Shown here one piece after another: positions 16,768-24,521 of a stretch of 64,000 nt of DNA (positions are counted from its first letter, which is position 1; each line of letters opens with the position of its first letter). This stretch comes from Gemmatimonadota bacterium (GTDB taxonomy: Bacteria > Gemmatimonadota > Gemmatimonadetes > Gemmatimonadales > Gemmatimonadaceae). The notes beneath the pieces were generated by a model that saw only the letters and a program-made list of their open reading frames with translations, did not search any database and was not told where the DNA came from. The stretch lies in NCBI GenBank assembly GCA_027622655.1, contig JAQBYI010000010.1:1-64000 (forward strand), given 5' to 3'. A program made the translations under genes and the position numbers.

Positions 16768-18737
16768 ACGCGCCCTGCCAGCGGCTTGCGCGAGCAGCCA
16801 CACTCTGCGCAGCAATCACACTCGCCGCGTGCACGCAAGCGCTCAAGTTTTCGAAAGACGACTCGGCGACCGTGCTGTCGTACCAGACCATCAACGCGCC
16901 GAACCCCGCTGAACCGGGGTCGTTTGCAGTTCGCACGATGTACTACGGCTCCGGAACAGATCGGAATCGCCCGGAGTTCAAGGACTCGGTCGCGTACAAG
17001 ACCAAGTCGGTTGATGTGTCGCCCTACGCTTCCATTGCGCCGGCGCAGGCCGCCGACCGCAAGAAGTTCTGGGGCTTCGACCTCAAGGCCGCGCCCATAA
17101 ATGCGCGCGTCTGGTATCCGGAAGGGCCGGGTCCGTTTCCGCTCGTGCTCGTCGTGCATGGCAACCACAACCCACAGGACTTCTCCGACCCTGGGTACGA
17201 CTACCTCGGCGAGTTGTTGGCATCGCGCGGGTTCATTCTCGCGTCGCTCGACGAGAACTGGATCAACGGCGCCCTCCGCGGCGAGAATGAAGGGCGCGCC
17301 TGGGTGATGCTGAAACACCTCGAGTACTGGAAGCGGTGGAACGACTCCAGCGCCGGCCCGATGTCGCACAAGGTGGACATGACGAACATCGCGATGATGG
17401 GCCATTCGCGCGGTGGCGAGGCCGCAGCCATCTCCGCCGCGTTCAACAAGCTCAAGTACTACCCGGATGACGCCAAACAGAAATTCGATTTCAACTTTGC
17501 CATCAAGAGCGTCGTCGCCATCGCTCCCGTTGACGGCCAGTACACGCCGGCGTCCAAGCCGACGCCCGTTTCGAACGTGAACTACCTCCTCATGCACGGT
17601 TCGCACGACGGAGACGTCTCGACAGCTGTTGGCATGCGTCAGTACGATCGTCTTCAGTTCACCGATGGCCAGCCGCATTTCAAGGCGATGGTTTTCATGT
17701 ACCGCGCCAACCACGGACAGTGGAACACAGTGTGGCAGAACAAGGACAATGGTCCGCGCAGCGGGCGCAACCTCGAACTGCGCGCGCTCGTGCCCATTGA
17801 GGATCAGCGCACGATGGGCAAGTTGGTCATTTCGGGCTTTCTCGAAGCCACGCTCCACGGAAAGTCAGAGTACCTGCCGATGTTCCGCGATCATCGCACC
17901 GCGGGCCGCTGGTACCCGAAGTCGATGTACACCACGCGATTCCAGGAGAGCGGCTATCGCGCACTCGCCGAATACGAAGATGACGTGGATCTCACCTCCG
18001 GCCAGCCGGGCGTGACGATCGATAGCGACAGCCTTGCCAGCTGGAAGGAAAACGTGATCCCGTTTCGGGGGCGCGGCACAGACAACCAGCAGACCAACGC
18101 CGCCTGGATCGGGTGGAACAACCGCATCGCTGGGCCCGACACGATGCGCACCGGACGGCCGGCCAGCTACTCGCTCACGCTATCCGACTCACTCGTCCGC
18201 GCGCTCGCCCCCGGTGCTCGCTCCGCTGTGTATCTCTCGGTCGCACTGACCAAGGAAAAGCCGGGCCCGCGTGCCGTGCCGCGTGACACCGCCAAGCGCG
18301 ACACCTCGAAAGCGGCCGTGGAGGCGCGGCGTAAAGCCGCCGCCGATTCCGCCAAGCGCGCACCTAAGCCGCCGAAGCCGAACCCTGCAGCCGACACACT
18401 GCCGATCGATTTCAGCGTGGAGTTCGTCGATTCCGATGGTAACAGCGCGCGCATGCCGATCAGTCGCTATGGTGTCGTCCGTCGGCCGCTCGACGTCTAT
18501 CTCTACCGACGTGCAGGCCGCGACGAGCAACGCTTCCAGAACATTTTCGAATACGTCCCGCAGACGTTCGTCCTGCCGCTGGCCGATTTCAGTGGCGCCA
18601 CTGGTGGATTTCAGCCGTCGAAGTTGCGCGCGATCCGGCTGGTCTTCGACAAGACCGTGCGCGGCGCAATAATCCTGGACGACATCGGCATCTCGCCGAC
18701 GATGGATCCGATCTACCTCGCCGCTCCGGTTCCGTAG
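16764..18737 (+). CDS. Lipoprotein with alpha/beta-hydrolase domain
   Basis: A 657-aa lipoprotein (lipobox LAAC near residue 23). Residues ~100-380 form an alpha/beta-hydrolase fold: VLVVHGNHN (oxyanion region), nucleophile elbow MGHSRGG, and LMHGSHDGDV preceding a candidate Asp, with a His in RANHGQWNT. The C-terminal ~250 residues include a Lys/Ala/Pro-rich linker and a beta-rich region that may be a carbohydrate-binding-like domain (IRLVFDKTVRGAIILDDIGI). Probably a periplasmic or surface esterase; substrate unknown. GAGG precedes the ATG, which overlaps the PorV-like gene's stop. Confidence 0.75.
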   Translation: MNAPCQRLARAATLCAAITLAACTQALKFSKDDSATVLSYQTINAPNPAEPGSFAVRTMYYGSGTDRNRPEFKDSVAYKTKSVDVSPYASIAPAQAADRKKFWGFDLKAAPINARVWYPEGPGPFPLVLVVHGNHNPQDFSDPGYDYLGELLASRGFILASLDENWINGALRGENEGRAWVMLKHLEYWKRWNDSSAGPMSHKVDMTNIAMMGHSRGGEAAAISAAFNKLKYYPDDAKQKFDFNFAIKSVVAIAPVDGQYTPASKPTPVSNVNYLLMHGSHDGDVSTAVGMRQYDRLQFTDGQPHFKAMVFMYRANHGQWNTVWQNKDNGPRSGRNLELRALVPIEDQRTMGKLVISGFLEATLHGKSEYLPMFRDHRTAGRWYPKSMYTTRFQESGYRALAEYEDDVDLTSGQPGVTIDSDSLASWKENVIPFRGRGTDNQQTNAAWIGWNNRIAGPDTMRTGRPASYSLTLSDSLVRALAPGARSAVYLSVALTKEKPGPRAVPRDTAKRDTSKAAVEARRKAAADSAKRAPKPPKPNPAADTLPIDFSVEFVDSDGNSARMPISRYGVVRRPLDVYLYRRAGRDEQRFQNIFEYVPQTFVLPLADFSGATGGFQPSKLRAIRLVFDKTVRGAIILDDIGISPTMDPIYLAAPVP

Positions 18738-18767
18738 CGACCACGCGGCGAACACATTCTGCTGTCG

Positions 18768-18810
18768 AGCGGCCGTCGTAAGGAAAACCTCTACGACGGC
18801 CGCTTGCTTT
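18768..18810 (+). terminator. Rho-independent terminator after the hydrolase lipoprotein gene
   Basis: Perfect 13-bp inverted repeat 18768-18780 / 18792-18804 with an 11-nt loop, followed by a T-rich tail (TGCTTT). Confidence 0.85.
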
Positions 18811-18870
18811 GCCGGATTTGCGACTCCGCATCCCGGCGTAACCTGAATACAGCTTCACAGGGAGCGTCAT

Positions 18871-19437
18871 GTGCGAGTTCTTCATCGAGTCCTCATGGCC
18901 AGTGCTGCTACGTTTCTCGTCGCGGCATGCGCGCCATCAATCACCGTTGGCGTCAACACGGCGCCGGATCTACAGACGGCGGCGTACCGTACGTTCACGT
19001 GGGAACTTCCGGACCAGTTTCCGACAGGCGATCCGCGGCTCGACAACAATCCGTTCTTCGTGCGCGAGCTCCAGAACGCGGTAACTGTGGAATTGGCGGT
19101 CCGGGGTCTGCGCGAAGCGCAGGGCGAAACAGATCTTACTGTCCACTTTCACGCCACGGTCCGCGACCGCGTTGATGTGTACGAAACCGATCGCGTGGCG
19201 GGATACGATATGTCGGGCTACGCCACAAGCGCTCAGATCGTGCATTACGACGAGGGCATGGTGCTGGTGGACATCGCCGAGCGAACCACGAAACGCGTGA
19301 TCTGGCGTGGGTGGATGCAGACCGACTTGTCCGGGGCGATTGGCAACAGCGCCGTCTTGGGGGAGCGTGTGCGTCGAGGGATGAAAGAACTGTTCGAGGA
19401 ATTCCCTGAACACGTGATCGCGAAGGGCATGCAGTAG
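18871..19437 (+). CDS. DUF4136 family lipoprotein
   Basis: A 188-aa lipoprotein starting at GTG 18871 (AGGGAG seven bases upstream; an out-of-frame ATG overlaps it at 18869). Lipobox LVAAC near residue 20. The mature part matches DUF4136: YRTFTWELP, LDNNPFFVRELQNAVTVELAVRGL, DLTVHFHATVRDRV, GMVLVDIAERTTKRVIWRGW and a final helix. Periplasmic, function unknown in the family. Confidence 0.85.
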   Translation: MRVLHRVLMASAATFLVAACAPSITVGVNTAPDLQTAAYRTFTWELPDQFPTGDPRLDNNPFFVRELQNAVTVELAVRGLREAQGETDLTVHFHATVRDRVDVYETDRVAGYDMSGYATSAQIVHYDEGMVLVDIAERTTKRVIWRGWMQTDLSGAIGNSAVLGERVRRGMKELFEEFPEHVIAKGMQ

Positions 19438-19489
19438 CCTTGGGGAGCGTCGCGCTGGCAAATCGGCGCGACGTTCCTAGTTTCAGCTC

Positions 19490-20614
19490 ATGACTTGGGC
19501 TGCCATCACCGGTTGGGGCGCGTGCATGCCGCCCGCCGTCCTCACGAACGCCGACCTCTCGACTTTTCTCGAGACGTCGGACGAATGGATCACGTCCCGA
19601 ACCGGAATGCGCGAGCGTCGCGTTTCCCATGTGTCGGCGACTGAGCTGTCAACTGTAGCCGCGGCACGCGCGATCGCCTGCGCCGGCCTCAAGCCGGAAG
19701 ACATCGATCTCATCATCTACGGCAGTTGCAGCAACGAAGAAGCCGTTCCCAACAGTTCGTCAGGTGTTCAGGCGGCACTCGGCGCGACGCACGCCGCTGC
19801 GATCGACCTGAATACCGCGTGCACAAGTTTTCTCTATGGCCTCACGACAGCGACTGCGATGATCCGCACCGGCGTCGTGAAGAACGCTGTGGTGATCGGA
19901 GTGGAGCTGATCAGTCGCTACATGGACTGGAGCAATCGGAACGTTGCGGTGCTATTCGGTGATGGGGCGGCTGCCGTCGTGCTTCAGGCGTCGGAAACGG
20001 AGACCGGCGTAATCGGCAGCGTGCTCGGGTGTGACGTCGAAGCGCGCCCCGCACTCCGCATCCGCGGCATTGGCTGTGGCTACGCAGGCCGCGGCGTTTC
20101 GTTCGGAGACACACTGTGGGATTTTGACGGGCAGGTGATTTTCAAGCGCGCGGTGAAGGCGATGAGCGACGCGTCACTGCGCGTACTGCGTGAAGCAGGC
20201 GTGTCGGCAGAACAGGTCGATCTTGTCGTTCCGCACCAGGCGAACCTTCGCATCATTGAATCTGTCGCCAAGTACGCCGGCGTCCCGATGGACAAGGTGA
20301 TACTCACCGTGCAAAAGTACGGCAACATGAGCGCTGCGACGGTGCCGGTCGCGCTAGTGGAGGCGCTCGAGGCTGGACGCGTGAAACCGGGCGCCACGTT
20401 GCTCATGCCTGCGTTCGGCGGTGGGCTCACATGGTGCTCGTTGCTCGTGAAGTGGGGCGACCGCGTTACGCCGCTTGGTTCGAGCGATCGCGAGTTGCCG
20501 CCGTGTAACCAGACGGCGCTCGAACTGGTCAGTGCGATTCGCGCTGAGCAGGATCCGCACGGGCGGTCGGCAGCGGGACTGAAAGCTCCGGTGTTTTCTG
20601 AGGGGCAGGCCTAG
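19490..20614 (+). CDS. 3-oxoacyl-ACP synthase III-like ketosynthase
   Basis: A 374-aa KAS III. The catalytic triad is visible: C111 in NTACTSFLYGL, H249 in VVPHQANLRI and N279 in QKYGNMSAA; the C-terminal fold closes with MPAFGGGLTWCSLLVKWG. FabH enzymes condense acyl-CoA with malonyl-ACP. About 40 residues extend beyond the usual FabH end. It is isolated from other fatty-acid genes, so it may be an additional FabH with altered primer choice rather than the housekeeping copy. Confidence 0.88.
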   Translation: MTWAAITGWGACMPPAVLTNADLSTFLETSDEWITSRTGMRERRVSHVSATELSTVAAARAIACAGLKPEDIDLIIYGSCSNEEAVPNSSSGVQAALGATHAAAIDLNTACTSFLYGLTTATAMIRTGVVKNAVVIGVELISRYMDWSNRNVAVLFGDGAAAVVLQASETETGVIGSVLGCDVEARPALRIRGIGCGYAGRGVSFGDTLWDFDGQVIFKRAVKAMSDASLRVLREAGVSAEQVDLVVPHQANLRIIESVAKYAGVPMDKVILTVQKYGNMSAATVPVALVEALEAGRVKPGATLLMPAFGGGLTWCSLLVKWGDRVTPLGSSDRELPPCNQTALELVSAIRAEQDPHGRSAAGLKAPVFSEGQA

Positions 20615-20618
20615 GCGA

Positions 20619-21446
20619 CTACCGCCCGCCGAGCCCGTGTATCGCGCAGCTTCCCAGCCTAGGGTTCAAGAAGATCTTTTCGGCGACCAAAATGGCATCG
20701 TAGACTCTGGTGTCGAGTCCCGTGCCGTCGGATGGAATCCCGGACAGGACGGTACGCTCGATTAGATCGATCAGCGCGACCTCGGACGGAAAACGCCCAA
20801 CCTCATTCCGAACCCGGGCGAATGCGTCGCGGATGTCCTTGCGAGGGCCGAGTACGAGGTCTGCCACGGTGCTGCAGCCGCTGAAGGTCAGTGAGATGAG
20901 GGCTTCGATGCGCTCCGCACGCGACGTCACTGGGGAATTCACGATCTCCAAGAGTCGTTGCCGGTTGGCCCTCGGCTGCCCGTACGCGAAGGACCACGCA
21001 GGGGAAGGTACATCGGATTTCTGGGCCGTTTCGTTCGCCTCTGTGATCGCTGCCGCACGCGGGTCGTTGGTGGTCGTGTAATACTCGGTCAGTGCCGCAC
21101 GGCCGATGCCCACAATGACGTCGCCGATCAACTCGTCGATGATGAGCGATCCGTTGTCCTTGAGCACAAAACTGTAAGATATGATTCCTCGAAGCACGGC
21201 TTCCGCTTCGGCCCGCTGACCTAGCGCGAGGTAGTACGCGGCACGCGACGCACCGGCGTACGCCATTTCTTTCGTTGCGGCGAACTTGATCAACGGAAAC
21301 GAGTATACCCGCGCGTCCGGAGAAAACGGAAGCTGAAACCTCGCACCGATCAGGTCTACCGCGGGCGCCCGCGCGAGGATGTCGAATTCGACCCATACCG
21401 GCGCAGTCGCAATCGTCCTGAGAACCGCCATTTCTCTGGGAGACAA
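20619..21446 (-). CDS. Unknown helical protein, probably the 3' part of a split gene
   Basis: A 275-aa frame opening at TTG 21446, two codons after the stop of the upstream frame and in the same reading frame. It lacks a signal or membrane segment and contains a run of helices (AYAGASRAAYYLALGQRAEAEAVLRGI; VGIGRAALTEYYTTTNDP) and a Cys-containing SGCSTVADLVLG segment. The segment GLSPREMAVLRTIA reads as the continuation of a helix begun before the stop. No family recognised. Either a coupled second gene or, more likely, the periplasmic part of one ~446-aa membrane-anchored protein. Confidence 0.55.
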   Translation of the reverse strand: MSPREMAVLRTIATAPVWVEFDILARAPAVDLIGARFQLPFSPDARVYSFPLIKFAATKEMAYAGASRAAYYLALGQRAEAEAVLRGIISYSFVLKDNGSLIIDELIGDVIVGIGRAALTEYYTTTNDPRAAAITEANETAQKSDVPSPAWSFAYGQPRANRQRLLEIVNSPVTSRAERIEALISLTFSGCSTVADLVLGPRKDIRDAFARVRNEVGRFPSEVALIDLIERTVLSGIPSDGTGLDTRVYDAILVAEKIFLNPRLGSCAIHGLGGR

Positions 21447-21449
21447 CCC

Positions 21450-21959
21450 TTATGCGGCGGCCGTCAGCAGGCCCTGCGAACTTGGACCTCGGTATGCGTT
21501 GGGTCGCGCCGTCGGGAAGAGGCCGGGCGCGATGGTCATATCGCGCCACGGAATTTCGGGCCGAGAGTCCACCGTGCGACGCGGGAAATCGGCTGACGCT
21601 CGTTCCGGCGGCTGCATAGTGACGAACGCCAAGCCGGCGCGCTCCGGCGAGATCGTTGGATCCACCGGGAGCGCGTACGGGCGCATTACTTCGGCGATAA
21701 TGTTCTTCTGAATCGTGTTACCCATGTTGGGCGGGCGCGCCGTCATGCGATTCAGCCCGACCACTCCGAACGTAAGGGCGCCCCATCCCAGCACATACAT
21801 CACTCCCAAAGTCACCGCCGCAGTCTTGCACCAGCTAGCGAACGCCCTCCCTGCGCTGCGCGCCATCCCCCCGGGCTCATCCGCCACGGGCACGAGCGGT
21901 GCCGCGCCGGGAATCCCGGCCGACCGATACCTCGATTCCTGGGTCTTGGCGTCTTTCAT
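21450..21959 (-). CDS. Membrane-anchored protein of unknown function, probably the 5' part of a split gene
   Basis: A 169-aa frame with one transmembrane helix (about 48-70, AAVTLGVMYVLGWGALTFGVVGL) and a periplasmic tail ending LLTAAA before a TAA. The next codons in the same frame continue as GLSPREM and onward. Its Shine-Dalgarno GGAGG lies inside a palindrome GGAGGCGCCTCC (21961-21972) next to a 10-bp tandem array. Not recognised. Confidence 0.55.
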   Translation of the reverse strand: MKDAKTQESRYRSAGIPGAAPLVPVADEPGGMARSAGRAFASWCKTAAVTLGVMYVLGWGALTFGVVGLNRMTARPPNMGNTIQKNIIAEVMRPYALPVDPTISPERAGLAFVTMQPPERASADFPRRTVDSRPEIPWRDMTIAPGLFPTARPNAYRGPSSQGLLTAAA

Positions 21960-21970
21960 GGGAGGCGCCT

Positions 21971-22050
21971 CCAGCCGGCTCCAGGCGGCTCCAGGCGGCT
22001 CCAGGCGGCTCCGGGCGGCTCCGGGCGGCTCCGGGCGGCTCCGGGCGGCT
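21971..22050. repeat. 10-bp tandem array (8 units) in the 5' leader of the 21959 gene
   Basis: One imperfect (CCAGCCGGCT), three CCAGGCGGCT and four CCGGGCGGCT units in exact 10-base register, plus a partial ninth. It fills most of the space between the GNAT stop and the downstream start on the minus strand. The unit length is not a multiple of three and equals about one helical turn; each unit carries GGAG on the minus strand. Confidence 0.95.
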
Positions 22051-22101
22051 CCGGCCTAAGCTCGTGGCGCCCGAATATGCGGCGTAAGCTGATCCTTCGG
22101 C

Positions 22102-22794
22102 CTATTCCGTTGGTACATAGGGCCTGAACGCTGGGTTGGCCGTGCCATAATCCTCGGGCTTCGCGACCGCGGAGTTCAGCCATTGAATCGTCGCGGCGTA
22201 CCCGAGGCTTTCTTCGTCGTGGCGTAGATATCTGCCTACCACGTCAATGACGTGAAAACCGCGGCGAAGCTGGAAGCTGAGCGTCGGGTCGAACAGCTCG
22301 TTGCGGACCACCCTGAGCACATACGCTTCGGGTGTGAGTTCCTTGGCATAGGTACCGTAACCGCGAAGCCTCGAGCCGGCCCGGATGCGCAGCAGCCCGA
22401 GTCGTTCGACCACCTCGCGTCGAGCCTTGTACAGCGCCGTCCCGATCCCACGACCCTGGGCCGACGGCAGTGCCATCACCTCAGCGCCGTACAGCGTACG
22501 ACCGTACTCAGGATCGTGGTTGGTGAACATGCCACGGTCAGTGAAGCCACGCCATTCGCCCTGAGGTTCGTAGTCGTCCCAAAGGATGATGAGGCTCGCG
22601 GACATGCCCAGCATCTCGCCGCTCACCGCGTCGAGGGCCACGAACTGCCCCGCCGGAAATACGCGGTGGTGCGATGCGAGCTGCTCGGCAGTCCACGGAT
22701 GGTTGCTCGAATACACGGAGCGGCACATCTCGATTATCGCGTCGAAATCTTCCGGGCGCGTCTCGCGAACGATGACTGGGATGCGGTCGGCCAC
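22102..22794 (-). CDS. GNAT-family N-acetyltransferase
   Basis: A 230-aa protein with a single GNAT domain: VIVRETRPEDFDAIIEMC at the N-terminus, FVALDAVSGEMLGMSA, EVMALPSAQGRGIGTALYKARRE as the acetyl-CoA loop, and a long C-terminal part (GFHVIDVVGRYLRHDEES). GTG start at 22794 with GGAG upstream, 10 bp after the amidohydrolase stop. Substrate unknown; coupling suggests it acts with the amidohydrolase. Confidence 0.83.
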   Translation of the reverse strand: MADRIPVIVRETRPEDFDAIIEMCRSVYSSNHPWTAEQLASHHRVFPAGQFVALDAVSGEMLGMSASLIILWDDYEPQGEWRGFTDRGMFTNHDPEYGRTLYGAEVMALPSAQGRGIGTALYKARREVVERLGLLRIRAGSRLRGYGTYAKELTPEAYVLRVVRNELFDPTLSFQLRRGFHVIDVVGRYLRHDEESLGYAATIQWLNSAVAKPEDYGTANPAFRPYVPTE

Positions 22795-22804
22795 GATACT
22801 CCGG

Positions 22805-23647
22805 CTACCGCTTGGCGAAGAGAGAGCCGAGCGTGCTCGTTTCCGAGAAGCGCGGCAGCTTGAACAGATTCGCCGTGTTCTCCCACATGATGGCCTCACG
22901 TTCCTTCACGGGGATCTTGAGGTCTTCCATGAACTCCAGATACGACTCCATGGACGAGATGGGCCAGTCGGTACCGTAGAGCACGTTCGACGGATCCACC
23001 CCCCAGACGAGCAGGTCCTGCAGCTGGCGGCGCATGTATGCCTCGAACCGGTCCGTAAAATCACCGAGCACGAGGCCGGAAATGTCGGCGTACACGTTCG
23101 CATTCTTGTAGACGACTTCCATGCAATCGGTAAGCCACGGATTCCCGAGGTGGCAGATAACGAACTTCACGTCCGGGTGATCGACGGCGACTTCGTCGAC
23201 GTTGAGCGGGTGTGAGTACTTCACTTTTCCGCGCGGCGAGTACGTGTCGCCGCAGTGAATCATCACGGGCACGTCGTATTTCGCGGCCAGGTCGTACACC
23301 GGCTCGAGTTTGGGATCGCACGGATAGAAAGGCTCGTACCCGGGATACAGCTTGAGTCCTTTTAGCAAGCCAGCTGCGAGAAGGTCGTCGAGGTCCTCAA
23401 CGACGGCCGCGTCAACGGTTTCGTAGCTGATGCCGGCGACCACGTGCAGGCTCGGCGTGTCCTTCACCGCTTCCACCACCTGGCGCATAGACGGCCGCCC
23501 CGGTGAAACCTTGTACGACGTGAGAATGATCGACTGGTCCACGCGATTGCGCCGCATCGTTGCCAGCAGCTTCGAAAGACTCGTGCTCAGGCCGTCGAAT
23601 TCTTCGTCGGCGTAGTGGTTCAGGTGAACGTGACAGTCGATGATCAT
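22805..23647 (-). CDS. Amidohydrolase-2 family metal-dependent hydrolase/decarboxylase
   Basis: A 280-aa TIM-barrel enzyme beginning MIIDCHVHLNH (first metal-binding HxH, H6 and H8). Further ligands are visible in VMIHCGDTYSP, FVICHLGNPW and LYGTDWPIS (final Asp). Members of this family are hydrolases or non-oxidative decarboxylases of small acids (ACMSD-like). Strand order and length fit the family. In a minus-strand run with an MscS-like gene upstream (10 bp) and a GNAT downstream. Confidence 0.87.
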   Translation of the reverse strand: MIIDCHVHLNHYADEEFDGLSTSLSKLLATMRRNRVDQSIILTSYKVSPGRPSMRQVVEAVKDTPSLHVVAGISYETVDAAVVEDLDDLLAAGLLKGLKLYPGYEPFYPCDPKLEPVYDLAAKYDVPVMIHCGDTYSPRGKVKYSHPLNVDEVAVDHPDVKFVICHLGNPWLTDCMEVVYKNANVYADISGLVLGDFTDRFEAYMRRQLQDLLVWGVDPSNVLYGTDWPISSMESYLEFMEDLKIPVKEREAIMWENTANLFKLPRFSETSTLGSLFAKR

Positions 23648-23657
23648 CGTTGGTTGC

Positions 23658-24323
23658 TCAAACCTTCCAGAAACGGTCGAGGATGCGGCCGGCCCATTCG
23701 CGGCCGCCCAGCCCGAACGCCAGCGCGAGCGCAAGGCACACCGCCCCGAACGCGATCTGGAATCCGGACACCAGGATCTCACTCTTGAGCGCCAGTTGCT
23801 CCACGGCGATCGCGATCACGAATCCAAGCATCGCAAACCGGGCGGTCGCGGCAATTGCCGCCGCACCCTTGCTTCCCACGTTGTTGAGATAGGTGAACGT
23901 CACCGATCCGACGAACCGCGACGTGACCGTTCCAAAGATCAGCACGATCACCGCCACAAGCACATTCGGAATGAACAGCACGATCCGCTCGAGAAGCTCG
24001 ACGCCCGCCGGTACGGCGAGCGTATTGAGGAGCGCAACGAAGGTCAGGAAGAGTACGCCCCAGTAGATAGCGCCACCGAGCAACGTGACCGCAGTGAACT
24101 GGATGCCACCCTGCATCAGGAATCCTTCGATGCCGATGTTCTCGGCGAGAGTGTCCACGCGCAGAAGCCGAAACAACTTGATGGACCAGCGGCGCCCGAG
24201 GCGCGCGATCAGCCAGCCAACAAGGAGCAGCAACGCTGAGGCACCGATCGAGGGCAGGACGTTCACTATCTGCCCCCAGGTGGCGCCGAGCGAACTGATC
24301 ACATTACTCGTCTCTTGAACCAC
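23658..24323 (-). CDS. Small mechanosensitive-channel-like membrane protein
   Basis: A 221-aa protein with four or five transmembrane helices: ALLLLVGWLIARLGRRW, WGVLFLTFVALLNTLAV, IPNVLVAVIVLIFGTV and a last pair ending FGLGGREWAGRIL, the conserved TM-helix module of MscS-related proteins. The large cytosolic MscS domain is missing, so it belongs to the short pore-helix family. GTG start at 24323 has GGAGAG four bases upstream; a longer frame would run into the neighbouring hairpin. Confidence 0.78.
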   Translation of the reverse strand: MVQETSNVISSLGATWGQIVNVLPSIGASALLLLVGWLIARLGRRWSIKLFRLLRVDTLAENIGIEGFLMQGGIQFTAVTLLGGAIYWGVLFLTFVALLNTLAVPAGVELLERIVLFIPNVLVAVIVLIFGTVTSRFVGSVTFTYLNNVGSKGAAAIAATARFAMLGFVIAIAVEQLALKSEILVSGFQIAFGAVCLALALAFGLGGREWAGRILDRFWKV

Positions 24324-24431
24324 TGCGCTCTCCGATGTATCGGGTGAGTGCAACCCCGGCGGCGGCAGTAATAACCCGCGCGACCGTGACCTGTATTTTA
24401 GCGCGCCGACGCATTTCGTGCCGGACATGAA

Positions 24432-24467
24432 CAAGGCACCCCGGTTGAGTTGACCCAGGGTGCCTTG
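24432..24467 (-). terminator. Hairpin after the LVIVD-repeat gene
   Basis: Perfect 10-bp inverted repeat 24432-24441 / 24458-24467 with a 16-nt loop, about 55 bp beyond the minus-strand stop at 24522. The T-tract is weak, so the terminator call rests on the stem and position. Confidence 0.6.
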
Positions 24468-24521
24468 GTTCGCATTCAGTCGCGCGACGTTGTGATCGCA
24501 CCGCTCGCCGCGTTTTGCGTG

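Noticed and set aside
16719-17858. 379-codon antisense frame over the hydrolase lipoprotein
   Set aside because: No motif; composition typical for reverse-strand GC shadows.
21971-22050. CRISPR or iteron origin
   Set aside because: 10-bp GC-rich units with no spacers, no AT-rich region and no replication gene nearby.
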